From an uncultured Gammaproteobacteria bacterium (GTDB lineage Bacteria; Pseudomonadota; Gammaproteobacteria; Pseudomonadales; Litorivicinaceae), in contig CAJWIY010000001.1 in NCBI GenBank assembly GCA_913042205.1, positions 1 to 64,000 of the forward strand: a stretch of DNA of 64,000 nt. Direction: 5' to 3'. Shown one piece after another: positions 1 through 9,120 of this stretch. Made by a program: the position numbers and the translations under genes. The notes beneath the pieces are model-generated. The model made no database searches. It saw nothing but the letters and a program-made list of their open reading frames with translations, and had not been told where the DNA came from. Each line of letters begins with the position of its first letter. Within the stretch, counting starts at the first letter, position 1.

Positions 1-910
1 CTGATGATAACGACAATTCCGGATCAACAATGAGCCGATCTGGGTCGAAAAACTGATGTACTCCAAGGCCATCACAGGTAGGACAAGCACCAAATGGACT
101 ATTGAACGAGAAAATTCGTGGCTCAAGCTCGGGGATCGAATACCCACAAACGGAACAGGCAAATTTGGATGAAAACATCATCGGTTCAAATGAATCATCC
201 ATCGATTGAATCACAATCTGTCCTTCTGAGAGGTTCAACGCCGTTTCGATTGATTCAGCGAGTCGAAGTCGCTGTGATTGATCGACCCTGAGTCGATCGA
301 CGACGGCATCGACCGAATGCTTTTTCTTTTTGTCTAAGGTAGGAACTTCATCCAGATCGATAACGAGACCATCAACACGAACTCGAATGAAACCTTGTGA
401 TTTCAATTCTTGGAACACATGAAGATGTTCACCCTTACGATCACTGATCATTGGGGCCAGAACAAGGATTTTTGAACTTTCAGGGAGGGCCAACACCTGA
501 TCAACCATTTGACTAACAGTCTGAGCCTCAAGGCTCATGTCATGGTCGGGGCAACGCGGGTCACCAGCTCGTGCGTACAAGAGCCTCAAATAGTCATATA
601 CTTCGGTGATAGTGCCTACTGTTGAACGAGGGTTATGGCTTGTTGACTTTTGTTCAATCGAGATGGCCGGAGATAGCCCCTCGATATGGTCGACATCTGG
701 CTTCTCCATCATAGAGAGAAATTGCCGTGCATAGGCCGAAAGTGATTCAACGTAACGTCGTTGGCCCTCTGCATATAATGTATCAAAAGCGAGTGACGAC
801 TTACCGGAACCGGAGAGTCCAGTGATCACGATCAGCTTGTCGCGAGGTAGATCGAGATGAACATTTTTGAGATTATGGGTTCTTGCCCCGCGAATTTGTA
901 TTGACTGCAC
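1..910 (-). CDS. uvrA: UvrABC excinuclease subunit A, 5' part only
   Basis: This is the N-terminal 303 codons of the damage-recognition ATPase of nucleotide excision repair; the gene runs off the left edge. The reverse strand reads from a GTG at 910-908 into [11 protein letters not shown], the Walker [30 protein letters not shown], and [18 protein letters not shown]. Near the cut end are the CSVC and CPTC pairs of the first zinc module. No ATG lies at the family's usual start, so GTG is chosen. The gene is divergent from ssb, as in many gammaproteobacteria. I looked for a LexA-type CTG-N10-CAG box in the 172-bp gap and found none. Confidence 0.97.
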   Translation of the reverse strand, partial: MQSIQIRGARTHNLKNVHLDLPRDKLIVITGLSGSGKSSLAFDTLYAEGQRRYVESLSAYARQFLSMMEKPDVDHIEGLSPAISIEQKSTSHNPRSTVGTITEVYDYLRLLYARAGDPRCPDHDMSLEAQTVSQMVDQVLALPESSKILVLAPMISDRKGEHLHVFQELKSQGFIRVRVDGLVIDLDEVPTLDKKKKHSVDAVVDRLRVDQSQRLRLAESIETALNLSEGQIVIQSMDDSFEPMMFSSKFACSVCGYSIPELEPRIFSFNSPFGACPTCDGLGVHQFFDPDRLIVDPELSLSS

Positions 911-1082
911 AGTGATCCGTCTTAGTCGAAAATTTCTAATTTATCTATTGATTGGGTTTCAACGCGTCGATTCAATGCAAAAGGTTGGAGCTCTCCGATG
1001 GCATGTTCCGAAAGTCGCTGACGGGTGCTTGTCCGTGCTACATTAACGAATAATTGTGAGACTTATGACATAGGATGAATTC

Positions 1083-1553
1083 ATGGCGCGCTCAGTCAAC
1101 AAAGTTACGCTGATAGGAAATCTTGGTAGTGATCCAGAAATGAAAGCTTTGCCCTCAGGTAGTCAGGTTGCAAATGTTAGTATTGCTACGACAGACTCAT
1201 GGCGCGATAGAAATAGCGGTGAAATGCAAGAACGCACGGAGTGGCATCGTGTCGTATGTTTCGACCGGCTTGCGGAAATCTGTGGGCAATATCTGCGCAA
1301 GGGGTCGCGGATTTACATTGAGGGGAGTTTGCGAACGCGCTCTTGGGAGCAGGACGGCCAAAAGCGATATACAACAGAAATTATTGGTCGTGAGATGATG
1401 ATGCTCGATGGTCGCGGAGATACCGATATGACGTCGCAGACACCGGTTCAGTCTCGCCCGCAAAGTGAGTCAGCGCCGCAGCAGGTAGTAACGACTCCGC
1501 CTGTCAGTCAGCCGATGCCAGACCCTAATATCGATGACGAAATCCCCTTCTAG
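1083..1553 (+). CDS. ssb: single-stranded DNA-binding protein
   Basis: SSB coats single-stranded DNA in replication, recombination and repair and recruits partners through its C-terminus. The 156-residue product opens with [15 protein letters not shown], the start of the OB fold (about residues 1-110, containing the WHRVVCF strand). A Q/P/S-rich flexible linker follows, and the protein ends in the acidic tip IDDEIPF that binds partner proteins. Length and tip are typical of gammaproteobacterial SSB. The ATG is preceded by TAGGAT. A weak promoter may lie at about 1029-1056 (TTGTCC, then TAATTG). The last 20 bases overlap the next gene. Confidence 0.98.
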   Translation: MARSVNKVTLIGNLGSDPEMKALPSGSQVANVSIATTDSWRDRNSGEMQERTEWHRVVCFDRLAEICGQYLRKGSRIYIEGSLRTRSWEQDGQKRYTTEIIGREMMMLDGRGDTDMTSQTPVQSRPQSESAPQQVVTTPPVSQPMPDPNIDDEIPF

Positions 1554-2496
1554 GTCAATTAGCTTCCAAGACGAGTCAGATAGTCGATTTCCAAAGGCAC
1601 GAGTTCTAGTTATTGGAGGAGACACTAGCCTAGCTACTGCTTTTTTTGAATCAGCATCCAGTGGCGGTCAGCAACGGATCGTTTTGCCGCACGATGCGGA
1701 TATATCTGATGAATCAGGAATTTTTGAAGCGATTCGAATGCGTCGTCCCGATTTTGTCGTTAATTGCTTAGTGGAATCTGGTGTGGATAGAGCTGAGTTT
1801 GATCCACAGGAGTGTCGACTAATCAATCACGATTTACCTGTTAGTTTGGCAATTGCCTGCCGAGAGTTTGATGCTACGTTAATTCAGTTTTCCACTGACT
1901 ATATCTTTGATGGACAGAAAGACATTGCTTATTTTGAGGATGATGCGCCGAATCCTCTAAATTTATATGGACAAACTCGGTTAGAAGCTGAGCGCTACAT
2001 TGAAAATTTGTTGGATCGTCACATCATCCTCCGGACGTCTCATTTATTTGCCCCGGCCCCCAACAGTTTTGTCGCTAATATTTTAGATCTTGCACGGGTC
2101 GACTCTAAGCTCTCAATGATTCAAGATGAAAGGGGTTGTCCCACATCTGTTTTTGATATCAGTCGAGTCGTTTCGGCAGTTATCGATCAATTGCATGCCG
2201 GAGCAGGGGCTTATGGCATCTATCACGTCGGCTGCCAGGGGGATGCGTCATGGCTCGAGCTTGGGGAGTGTATTATTGCGCAGGCGCGACAATTCGAAGA
2301 TCTAATGGTAGAAGAAATAGTTGGTATCACAGGGAATTCTATTCAAGGACGGGCATTACGACCTCAGCGTTTAGTTCTCTCAAACCGTAAGCTTTTGTTT
2401 GCCTTTGGGGTGAAGCCGAGGTCATGGAGGCAGGAGTTGGCAGAAACCGTCGAGCGACATTATTTGATGGAAGGAGTAAAGCATGGAGCGCATTAA
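1534..2496 (+). CDS. RmlD-like NAD(P)-dependent reductase (extended SDR)
   Basis: A 320-residue protein of the dTDP-4-dehydrorhamnose reductase (RmlD) type. It keeps the core layout: a Rossmann start ([11 protein letters not shown]), FVVNC, the FSTDYIFDG strand that carries the catalytic Thr, and a C-terminal substrate-binding part. Two key positions are changed. The YxxxK active site reads YGQTR, with Arg for Lys, and the glycine-rich loop is GGDTSLA rather than GxxGQLG. No other rhamnose genes are nearby, so its substrate is unknown and the deoxysugar role is doubtful. The ATG lies inside ssb (20-bp overlap) without a strong ribosome site, suggesting translational coupling to ssb. Confidence 0.75.
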   Translation: MTKSPSRSISFQDESDSRFPKARVLVIGGDTSLATAFFESASSGGQQRIVLPHDADISDESGIFEAIRMRRPDFVVNCLVESGVDRAEFDPQECRLINHDLPVSLAIACREFDATLIQFSTDYIFDGQKDIAYFEDDAPNPLNLYGQTRLEAERYIENLLDRHIILRTSHLFAPAPNSFVANILDLARVDSKLSMIQDERGCPTSVFDISRVVSAVIDQLHAGAGAYGIYHVGCQGDASWLELGECIIAQARQFEDLMVEEIVGITGNSIQGRALRPQRLVLSNRKLLFAFGVKPRSWRQELAETVERHYLMEGVKHGAH

Positions 2497-2674
2497 TTGT
2501 GGTTCGGTTATTCGCCAACGAATGCTGAGATTAAAGAAGCGTAAAAATGTATTGCGAAGACAGCGAAGCCTTAGAGAAAAAATATTGTTTGCTGAGGATG
2601 AATTTGAAAATCAGCTAACCGATGATTTAGAACCTTTGTATGAAAATCAGGAAGCCAAAGGGCAACATTGGTAA
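2483..2674 (+). CDS. small basic protein of unknown function
   Basis: A 63-residue reading frame that I do not recognise. Its first half is rich in Lys and Arg (residues 12-32) and its second half is acidic, and no membrane segment is visible. A good ribosome site, GAAGGAG, sits 7 bases before the ATG, inside the end of the RmlD-like gene (14-bp overlap), so coupling is likely. Its 3' third lies opposite the decayed end of the glutathione S-transferase remnant. It may be real or a chance frame; the ribosome site is the main argument in favour. Confidence 0.4.
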   Translation: MERINCGSVIRQRMLRLKKRKNVLRRQRSLREKILFAEDEFENQLTDDLEPLYENQEAKGQHW

Positions 2675-3203
2675 ATTGTGCCTTCCACTGCTCTCCAGCG
2701 ACGCGAAAATCGAGATAGCCAAGAGTAACGGCGAGTTCAACATGATGAAGAGGTGAGCTCGCTGAGATGTCTATAAGGTTGCTGTTGAATTAATCCAGTC
2801 CCCCTACGACTTTTTAGTTTTGCCGATGTAGCCAGTCAGCATTTACTTGCGATGGTTTTTCAAATCGTTGCTCACATATTATTAGAGGCGTTGCTTCCGT
2901 TACTCCGTCCGCTAATGCGATTCGGATAAAGCTCTCAATTCGCCGGCACTCAGGCATCAGATCGTTTCGATTTGTAAGTTTGATCAGATATTCGCAAATT
3001 ATTTTTGATTCGATGATTACGTGGTCAGATTCCGGTTCTAGTGCTGATATTTTATTTAAGGGATTAGGATTATTTCTAGTTACGACTAGGTCAGCACTGT
3101 CGATATCTATCACGTCTAACTGGTCAGGAAGTCCTATGATATGATTAGAAATCTTTATCTTTTTTCCAAAAGGTGAAGGCGGTGATGAGTAAAGTCTCGT
3201 CAG
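2571..3203 (-). pseudogene. decayed glutathione S-transferase with two in-frame stops
   Basis: Read from a CTG at 3203 that overlaps the fabB stop (CTGA), one frame encodes a nearly complete GST. The thioredoxin-like half contains LYSSPPSPFGKK, then NPLNKISALEP and VIIESKIICEYL. The helical half contains ALADGVTEA, WLHRQN, a TAA (2816-2814), KVVGGLD, a second TAA (2792-2790), then ISASSPLHHVELAVTLGYLD and FRVAGEQW. The frame runs to a stop at 2573-2571, giving 210 codons, the normal GST length. Both premature stops are point changes without frameshift, so decay is recent. The CTG start may also be a mutated ATG. The exact 3' limit is uncertain. Confidence 0.85.
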
Positions 3204-4411
3204 GTAATTTTCTGAAATGTCATGCAGGCATTGGTGCCGCCAAAACCGAATGAGTTCGATAAAATGGTAGTTAGTGACTGATCTATGCGTGCTCGAGCGA
3301 TTGGCAAACCTTCTGCTCCTGAATCAAGATTTTCGACGTTTGCTGATGCAGCAATAAAATCATTTTGCATCATCAAAATTGAATAGATAGCTTCCTGTAC
3401 GCCAGCAGCACCCAAGGAATGACCAGAAAGAGATTTGGTCGATCCGATGACCGGGACATTGTGTCCAAATACCGCTTTGATAGCATTTAATTCCACTATA
3501 TCGCCGACCGGTGTCGAGGTTCCATGGGCATTGATATAGTCGATTGGAACTTCTAGGCCTTCGGTAGCTAATTGCATGCATCGAATCGCACCCTCACCAG
3601 ATGGGGCGACCATATCGGCCCCATCGCTGGTTGCACCATAACCAACGATTTCAGCGTATATTTTTGCCCCCCGTGCTTTAGCATGTTCGTACTCTTCGAG
3701 CACGAGCGCGCCACCGCCCCCCGAGATCACAAATCCATCACGGTCTGCGTCATACGTCCTAGACGCCTTCTCGGGCGTGTCGTTGTATTTGGAGGAGAGC
3801 GCCCCCATCGCATCAAACAGGCACGATAAGGCCCAGTGCTCTTCCTCACCACCGCCCGCAAAGACAATGTCTTGTTTGCCAAGTTGTATCTGTTCCATGG
3901 CATTACCTATACAATGCAAACTGGTCGAACACGCAGAAGACATCGAGTAATTTACGCCCTTAATTTGAAAAGCAGTTGCAAGATTGGCCGATACAGTTGA
4001 ACCCATGGTCTGAGTGACGCGATATGGACCTACACGTTTTACACCACGCTCTCTTAAGATATCGGCGGCCTCTACTTGGCTCTGAGAAGAAGCACCACCT
4101 GATCCCATAATAAGCCCAGTTCTCGGATTACTGATATTCGATGTTTTAAGTCCGGCGTCATCGATCGCCTGTCGGAGAGATAGATAAGCATAGGCTGCAG
4201 CATTTCCCATGAAACGTAGTAGTTTTCGGTCGATATGTTCGGAAAGATCTAGATTGATCGATCCTGAGATTTGGCTACGCATTCCCAGTTCTTCATAAGT
4301 TGGATTTGCTTTAATACCTGAGCGACCGTATCGAAGACTTTCAGTTACCGAATCTGCCTCGAGTCCGAGGCAGGATGTAATACCGAGTCCCGTAATTACC
4401 ACCCTATGCAT
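3200..4411 (-). CDS. fabB: 3-oxoacyl-[ACP] synthase I (KAS I)
   Basis: The condensing enzyme elongates acyl-ACP with malonyl-ACP in type II fatty acid synthesis and is required for unsaturated chains. The 403-residue product has the thiolase fold. The active-site Cys161 lies in SSACSTS, the two histidines are His296 (NAHGTSTP) and His331 (SGHSLGAAG), and Lys326 is conserved. I chose [10 protein letters not shown] as the start because it matches the family and follows AAGGA; an upstream in-frame extension would overlap fabA by 32 bases. It is 31 bases behind fabA on the same strand, the usual fabA-fabB operon. Its stop codon overlaps the GST remnant. Confidence 0.97.
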   Translation of the reverse strand: MHRVVITGLGITSCLGLEADSVTESLRYGRSGIKANPTYEELGMRSQISGSINLDLSEHIDRKLLRFMGNAAAYAYLSLRQAIDDAGLKTSNISNPRTGLIMGSGGASSQSQVEAADILRERGVKRVGPYRVTQTMGSTVSANLATAFQIKGVNYSMSSACSTSLHCIGNAMEQIQLGKQDIVFAGGGEEEHWALSCLFDAMGALSSKYNDTPEKASRTYDADRDGFVISGGGGALVLEEYEHAKARGAKIYAEIVGYGATSDGADMVAPSGEGAIRCMQLATEGLEVPIDYINAHGTSTPVGDIVELNAIKAVFGHNVPVIGSTKSLSGHSLGAAGVQEAIYSILMMQNDFIAASANVENLDSGAEGLPIARARIDQSLTTILSNSFGFGGTNACMTFQKIT

Positions 4412-4442
4412 ACTGATTCCTTTCTTACTGAGCGCCTCACTA

Positions 4443-4952
4443 CTAGAAACCGTCTGTTGACGTGAAGAGACCAACCTTTAAGTCAGTCGCATGATAAATA
4501 GCTCGGCCATCCACACGAACGACGCCATCCCCGAGCCCCATAACTAGGGATCGAGCAATGACACGTTTCATGTCTATTTCGTAGGTCACTTTTGTCGCGG
4601 TTGGGAGGATTTGACCGGTGAACTTCACTTCTCCGACTCCAAGCGCGCGCCCTTTTCCAGGGTGTCCATTCCAGCCAAGAAAGAATCCAACTAATTGCCA
4701 CATTGCATCTAATCCCAAGCATCCTGGCATTACAGGATCCCCTGGGAAGTGGCAGTCGAAAAACCACAAACTTGGATCAATGTCGAGTTCAGCCATCATA
4801 TGGCCTTTTCCAAACTGTCCGCCATCCGCTGTAATAGTTGTAATTCGATCCATCATCAACATATTTGGTGCAGGTAACTTAGCGTTGCCTTCACCAAATA
4901 GTTGGCCTTGAGCGCAGGCGAGCAATTCATCAGTGTTATATTGATTTTGCAT
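4443..4952 (-). CDS. fabA: 3-hydroxydecanoyl-[ACP] dehydratase/isomerase
   Basis: FabA dehydrates 3-hydroxydecanoyl-ACP and isomerises the trans-2 double bond to cis-3, the branch point to unsaturated fatty acids in the anaerobic pathway. The 169-residue hot-dog-fold protein carries the catalytic His68 in [19 protein letters not shown] and the paired Asp82. It is the first gene of the fabA-fabB operon and is divergent from fumarase across a 174-bp gap. I could not pick a clear promoter or FabR/FadR operator there by eye. Confidence 0.97.
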   Translation of the reverse strand: MQNQYNTDELLACAQGQLFGEGNAKLPAPNMLMMDRITTITADGGQFGKGHMMAELDIDPSLWFFDCHFPGDPVMPGCLGLDAMWQLVGFFLGWNGHPGKGRALGVGEVKFTGQILPTATKVTYEIDMKRVIARSLVMGLGDGVVRVDGRAIYHATDLKVGLFTSTDGF

Positions 4953-5126
4953 TAACCCTCGTTGCCTCTTGGACAGCTATAATTAGGATCGAGAGTGTAC
5001 CAGAAACCCAACCGAAGACTGAATGAAGTCTAGTCCTAGCGTTAAACGATGTTAGGCCATTGTGGGAATACCTTCTCAAGTACTTCTGGTAAGCTATCCG
5101 TTTTACCGAATACAGGATACTGATCG

Positions 5127-6641
5127 ATGACAGTGATTCGTCAGGACGATCTAATTGACAGTGTCGCCGATGCACTTCAGTTTATTTCCTACTATCACCC
5201 AGTAGATTTTATTCAGGCTGTTAATGAAGCATATGAACGGGAGAAATCGTCCGCGGCGAAGGATGCACTGGCTCAAATATTGATCAATTCGCGCATGTCT
5301 GCAATCGGTCATCGCCCGTTATGTCAGGACACAGGCATTGTAACGGTATTCATTAGATTGGGGATGGGCGTTTCCTGGGAAGGCGCGACCATGTCTGTCT
5401 CTGATATGGTTAATGAGGGCGTCCGACGAGCATATACGCATCCAGATAATATTCTTCGTGCATCGATTCTCGAGGATCCTGATGGTGCTCGTAAAAATAC
5501 TAAAGACAATACACCAGCTGTTATTCACTACGAGCTCGTTGAAGGTGAAACGGTTGAAGTCCAGCTTGCGGCCAAGGGCGGTGGGTCGGAGAACAAGTCT
5601 AAGTTGGTGATGCTCAATCCATCCGATTCGATTGTTGACTGGGTAGTGCAAACTATTCCGACTATGGGGGCTGGTTGGTGTCCCCCCGGCATGCTTGGTA
5701 TTGGTATCGGCGGTACCGCTGAAAAAGCGGCCGTTATGGCAAAAGAATCGCTGATGGATCCAATTGATATTCACGAATTGAAAATGAGGGGCCCAGCATC
5801 AAGGACTGAAGAACTGCGACTCGAAATTTTTGATGCCGTGAATAATCTGGGTATCGGAGCGCAGGGCCTAGGCGGATTGACCACCGTTTTAGATGTCAAG
5901 ATCAAGGATTATCCGACGCATGCGGTATCAAAACCGGTTGCGATGATTCCAAATTGTGCGTCCACACGGCACGCACATTTCTTATTGGACGGTTCTGGGC
6001 CCTCACTACAAAAAGCACCGTCGCTCTCAGATTGGCCAGATATCACCTGGGATGTGGGTCCAACTGCACGACGGGTTAACCTAGACACCTTGACTCGCGA
6101 AGAGGTGACGTCGTGGAAGCCAGGAGAGACTCTTCTCCTGAACGGCGTCATGTTGACTGGTCGAGATGCAGCGCACAAAAGAATTATTGATATGCTGGAT
6201 AGTGAAGAGGATCTCCCGGTTGATCTCAAAGGGAAAGTTATTTATTACGTCGGGCCAGTTAATCCAGTGCGAGACGAGGTCGTTGGACCCGCTGGTCCAA
6301 CAACATCGACACGAATGGATAAGTTTACAGACCAGGTGTTGGAACAAACTGGGCTGTTTGCCATGATCGGTAAGGCTGAACGCGGCCCAATTGCGATTGA
6401 AGCGATAAAGAAACATAAATCAGCTTATCTGATGGCAGTGGGTGGTGCAGCCTATCTGGTCGCTCAGGCAATCAAATCGTCGCGAGTCGTTGCTTTTGAA
6501 GATCTTGGAATGGAGGCAATCCACGAGTTTGTTGTTGAAGATATGCCGGTGACCGTCGCAGTGGATTCTGGGGGAACCAGCGTGCATCAGACCGGTCCAG
6601 CCGAGTGGGCACAGAAAATTCTCGCTAAAAACATAGGGTGA
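5127..6641 (+). CDS. fumA: class I (iron-sulfur) fumarate hydratase
   Basis: Oxygen-sensitive fumarase of the TCA cycle, interconverting fumarate and malate with a [4Fe-4S] cluster. The single 504-residue chain contains both the alpha and beta parts. Three cysteines sit where the cluster ligands of this class fall: Cys66 (LCQDTG), Cys185 (GWCPPG) and Cys277 (PNCASTRH). GGGSEN and the beta-part GPVNPVRDEVVGPAGPTT are also clear. It begins at ATG after CAGGAT, divergent from fabA. The gene is monocistronic or co-transcribed with the pterin dehydratase 84 bases downstream. Confidence 0.95.
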   Translation: MTVIRQDDLIDSVADALQFISYYHPVDFIQAVNEAYEREKSSAAKDALAQILINSRMSAIGHRPLCQDTGIVTVFIRLGMGVSWEGATMSVSDMVNEGVRRAYTHPDNILRASILEDPDGARKNTKDNTPAVIHYELVEGETVEVQLAAKGGGSENKSKLVMLNPSDSIVDWVVQTIPTMGAGWCPPGMLGIGIGGTAEKAAVMAKESLMDPIDIHELKMRGPASRTEELRLEIFDAVNNLGIGAQGLGGLTTVLDVKIKDYPTHAVSKPVAMIPNCASTRHAHFLLDGSGPSLQKAPSLSDWPDITWDVGPTARRVNLDTLTREEVTSWKPGETLLLNGVMLTGRDAAHKRIIDMLDSEEDLPVDLKGKVIYYVGPVNPVRDEVVGPAGPTTSTRMDKFTDQVLEQTGLFAMIGKAERGPIAIEAIKKHKSAYLMAVGGAAYLVAQAIKSSRVVAFEDLGMEAIHEFVVEDMPVTVAVDSGGTSVHQTGPAEWAQKILAKNIG

Positions 6642-6725
6642 AGCGTCAAATTTCTTGGACTTTCCTGCCTAGGTATTTTTAAATGATCAGATATAGGATT
6701 TTGGTAAACTTTTGCTAAAGAGGTA

Positions 6726-6989
6726 ATGATGGAGGGTTGTCCTGCCGGTTGGAGTGAAGAACTAAAAGGGGGCGTTAAGATACTAACGCGAACCTTTGAG
6801 TTCGGGAATTTTGCCCAAGCCATGGCTTTCGCTGTTCGCATCGGAGAGGCTGCCGACGCAGCCGACCATCACCCAGAAATTACTGTTTCTTGGGGTAGGG
6901 TCCGCATCGAGTGGTGGTCGCACGATGCGAATGGTGTGACGTCACGCGACATAGCGCTTGCTGAGACCACTAACCGATTATATTCCTAG
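6726..6989 (+). CDS. phhB: pterin-4a-carbinolamine dehydratase
   Basis: A small enzyme (87 residues) that dehydrates 4a-hydroxytetrahydrobiopterin to recycle the pterin cofactor of aromatic amino acid hydroxylases. The family signature is visible: a D-H-H-P block (residues 47-50), then ITVSW, then WWSHDANGVTSRD with the third His and the final Asp. AGAGGT precedes the ATG. No phenylalanine hydroxylase lies in the window, so the partner is elsewhere or the protein has another pterin role. Confidence 0.92.
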   Translation: MMEGCPAGWSEELKGGVKILTRTFEFGNFAQAMAFAVRIGEAADAADHHPEITVSWGRVRIEWWSHDANGVTSRDIALAETTNRLYS

Positions 6990-7066
6990 ACTCAATTCAA
7001 TTGTTTAGATACTGATGCTTGTTAGATTTAACCGTGCGACGCAGAGTTAGACTCAGACAGAACAGA

Positions 7067-8059
7067 TCAAGCCTGTACGTCAATCAAGATGCGTCCTGAT
7101 ACCTGGTTGTTAATAAGTTGTTCAGCAGTGTCAACCACGTTCTCAAGCTTGATGGTTCGAGTGTTTGCGTCAAGTTGATCGGTAGTTACGTTTTCTGAGA
7201 GTAGTTGCCAGGCTCGTTCTCGTGTTTCGCTTGGTGCGTGAACGGAATCAACTCCCTGAAGCCTTATGTTCCTGAGAATGAAAGGGAATACTGTAGTTGA
7301 AAACTGGAAGCCTCCGGCGTTTCCAGTGGCTGCGATCACACCCTTGTACATTATCTGGGGAATTAATGTCGCTAACACCTGACCCCCTACGGTATCAATC
7401 GCCCCAGCAAAGCGCGTACTTTCGAGCGGCTTTGGGTCTCGCGTAAAATCGGCTCGTTCCAATATTTCAGACGCGCCCAGCTCTTTTAGTCTGTTATGCT
7501 CAGACTCACGGCCAGTAATGGCGTGAACCTCATAACCGAGTGTGGAAAGGACAGTCGTCGCGATTCCGCCAACCCCGCCCCCTGCGCCTGAAACTGCAAT
7601 TGGACCATCCGAGGGTTTTAGATCTGAGTCGAGTAGAGCCAAGACGCAAAGCATGCCAGTGAGGCCCCCTGTACCGAATTGCATTGCCTTACGACTGTCT
7701 AGTGCTTGCGGTGTTCTGACCAGATACGAGCCCGGCACTCTGACTTGCTCAGACATGCCACCGGTGTGAGTTTCGCCCACACCATGACCGGTTAAAATGA
7801 CATGCTCTCCAGGATGATAGTCCGGGTCGTCGGATTCTAAAACAACTCCTGCCGCATCGATCCCCGGAACCATTGGAAAATCCCGGATGATTTTTCCTTT
7901 TCCTGTGACGGCAAGAGCATCTTTATAGTTGAGCGAACTGAACTCATTAGAAATTAAAACATTCCCAGTAGATAAATCTCCGGTTGTTAGTTGTTCGATT
8001 TTTACAGAAGGGGCGGGTGAGTCGGTCTTGTGCAGACGCAATGCGCGGAACGTGGCCAT
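7067..8059 (-). CDS. acuI: AcuI/YhdH-family acrylyl-CoA reductase (NADPH)
   Basis: A medium-chain dehydrogenase of 330 residues. The YhdH/AcuI group reduces acrylyl-CoA to propionyl-CoA, a detoxification step in 3-hydroxypropionate and DMSP breakdown. Visible features are the GroES-like N-half (SLNYKDALAVTGKG, VPGIDAAGVV, and GVGETHTGGMSEQVRVPG) and the nucleotide-binding loop VSGAGGGVGG. The zinc ligands of alcohol dehydrogenases are absent, as in this family. I start at the third in-frame ATG (MATFRALRL), which AAGGA precedes by 8 bases; two upstream ATGs are possible. The exact substrate is inferred from family resemblance. Confidence 0.85.
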   Translation of the reverse strand: MATFRALRLHKTDSPAPSVKIEQLTTGDLSTGNVLISNEFSSLNYKDALAVTGKGKIIRDFPMVPGIDAAGVVLESDDPDYHPGEHVILTGHGVGETHTGGMSEQVRVPGSYLVRTPQALDSRKAMQFGTGGLTGMLCVLALLDSDLKPSDGPIAVSGAGGGVGGIATTVLSTLGYEVHAITGRESEHNRLKELGASEILERADFTRDPKPLESTRFAGAIDTVGGQVLATLIPQIMYKGVIAATGNAGGFQFSTTVFPFILRNIRLQGVDSVHAPSETRERAWQLLSENVTTDQLDANTRTIKLENVVDTAEQLINNQVSGRILIDVQA

Positions 8060-8104
8060 GGGAAACATCCTTATCACTATCCGCTAATGGTAAGGTGTTT
8101 TGAA

Positions 8105-8133
8105 TAAAAAAAAAGAGGGTCTTTCGTCCCTCT
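8105..8133 (-). terminator. intrinsic terminator after the phasin gene
   Basis: On the minus strand, AGAGGG (8133-8128) pairs with CCCTCT (8119-8114) around a short loop and is followed at once by a run of eight or more T. It lies 21 bases beyond the phasin stop and separates it from acuI downstream. Confidence 0.9.
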
Positions 8134-8153
8134 TCATTTCCTCCGCATACCGG

Positions 8154-8519
8154 TTAATGTTTATTCGCGGTTTCGATAACGCTCTTAACGATACTGGAGG
8201 CTTCGTCGCGGCTCTTAACGAGTGTTTCCTGGGACGCCTTCGCTGCATCGATGAGTTGTCCTTGAAGGCTTTGGAGGTAGGCCTTCTGAGACTCCACAAC
8301 AGCTGCTAAATTTTGTTCCACCGTGAGAGCTTTTGCCTGCTCCATTGCACCTTCAATGAGATCTTTGAAAAGATCGGTCTGCTGCTCGGCTAAGGTCTCC
8401 ACGGCAGCCTTGTTCACTTCAAACAAGTCAGCCATAGGCTTCATTGCAGCCTCGTATGACTTAACATCGAAAGCTTTCTTCAGATTTGCTTGCATGTCTT
8501 CGATCATTTTTGCGTACAT
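8154..8519 (-). CDS. phaP: phasin (PHA granule-associated protein)
   Basis: A 121-residue amphipathic helical protein of the phasin family. Phasins coat polyhydroxyalkanoate granules and control their size and number. It opens with MYAKMIEDMQANLKKAFDV, continues with FEVNKAAVETLAEQQTDLFK, and is rich in Ala, Glu, Lys and Gln, with almost no Gly or Pro. AGAGGAATTAAC precedes the ATG. It sits between the PhaR-type regulator and acuI, with its own promoter carrying palindromic operators and its own terminator, so it is a single-gene unit, probably abundant when granules form. Confidence 0.93.
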   Translation of the reverse strand: MYAKMIEDMQANLKKAFDVKSYEAAMKPMADLFEVNKAAVETLAEQQTDLFKDLIEGAMEQAKALTVEQNLAAVVESQKAYLQSLQGQLIDAAKASQETLVKSRDEASSIVKSVIETANKH

Positions 8520-8541
8520 GTTAATTCCTCTTTCATATGTT

Positions 8542-8614
8542 TTGTGCGACGCACAATTATAATATGAAAGATACCATGTTGCACTGCAACGTCAAGACTT
8601 TTTTGTGCATTGCA
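8542..8614 (-). promoter_or_regulatory. phaP promoter with palindromic, probable PhaR, operators
   Basis: A perfect TATAAT (-10) lies on the minus strand at 8561-8556. Three TGC/GCA elements surround it: TTGTGC-gac-GCACAA (8542-8556), covering the likely start point; the perfect palindrome TTGCACTGCAA (8579-8589), at the -35 position; and TGCATTGCA (8606-8614) further upstream, 27 bases from the previous one. PhaR regulators are known to bind TGC/GCA-rich palindromes at phasin promoters and to let go when PHA is present. That PhaR binds here is inference from the layout and the adjacent phaR. Confidence 0.75.
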
Positions 8615-8624
8615 TTAAACCAAA

Positions 8625-9080
8625 TCAATCGTCTCTACCAGATGGCTTGCCACCACTCATAGTTTTCGACATGGATTCCCAGAGTTTCATATTTTCTTCT
8701 GTCATCTTCTGCCACATGCCCATAGGCGAGTTAGTACCCATTACGTTACGCACTTGATCTTGCATTGCCTCTTGCTGGTTTAAGAAAAATGAAATGGATT
8801 GTTCGAGGAAGTGTGCCATATTTGTTTGTAGCCCGGATCCATAAAAGCGTATTAGATGTTGTAAAACTTCGTTGGTAAGCACATGCTCCCCGGAGAAGTT
8901 TTCCTGTTCAATGATAATCTGTAGCAGAATCGAACGTGTTATGTCTTCTCCGGATTTGGAATCCACAACGCGGAAGCGTTCGTGACCGAGCACTAAATCC
9001 CTTACATTATCGATGGTAACGTAACAACTTTGCGACGTGTCATACAGACGTCGGTTGGGATACTTTTTTAATGTGCGCAT
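8625..9080 (-). CDS. phaR: polyhydroxyalkanoate synthesis regulator PhaR
   Basis: A 151-residue regulator of PHA granule proteins. The N-terminal DNA-binding region reads KKYPNRRLYDTSQSCYVT and continues through VVDSKSGEDITRSILLQII; a PHB-accumulation regulatory domain follows (LIRFYGSGLQTNMAHFLEQS). The C-terminus is short and Met-rich. PhaR represses phasin genes and binds PHA polymer. It faces away from phaC and lies directly upstream of phaP on the same strand. Confidence 0.96.
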   Translation of the reverse strand: MRTLKKYPNRRLYDTSQSCYVTIDNVRDLVLGHERFRVVDSKSGEDITRSILLQIIIEQENFSGEHVLTNEVLQHLIRFYGSGLQTNMAHFLEQSISFFLNQQEAMQDQVRNVMGTNSPMGMWQKMTEENMKLWESMSKTMSGGKPSGRDD

Positions 9081-9120
9081 GGGAATCCCTGCTTTTATGA
9101 CTAATCATCCCAAACCATAC

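Noticed and set aside
911..1082. LexA box between uvrA and ssb
   Set aside because: No CTGT-N8-ACAG or near match could be found, although both genes are often SOS-controlled.
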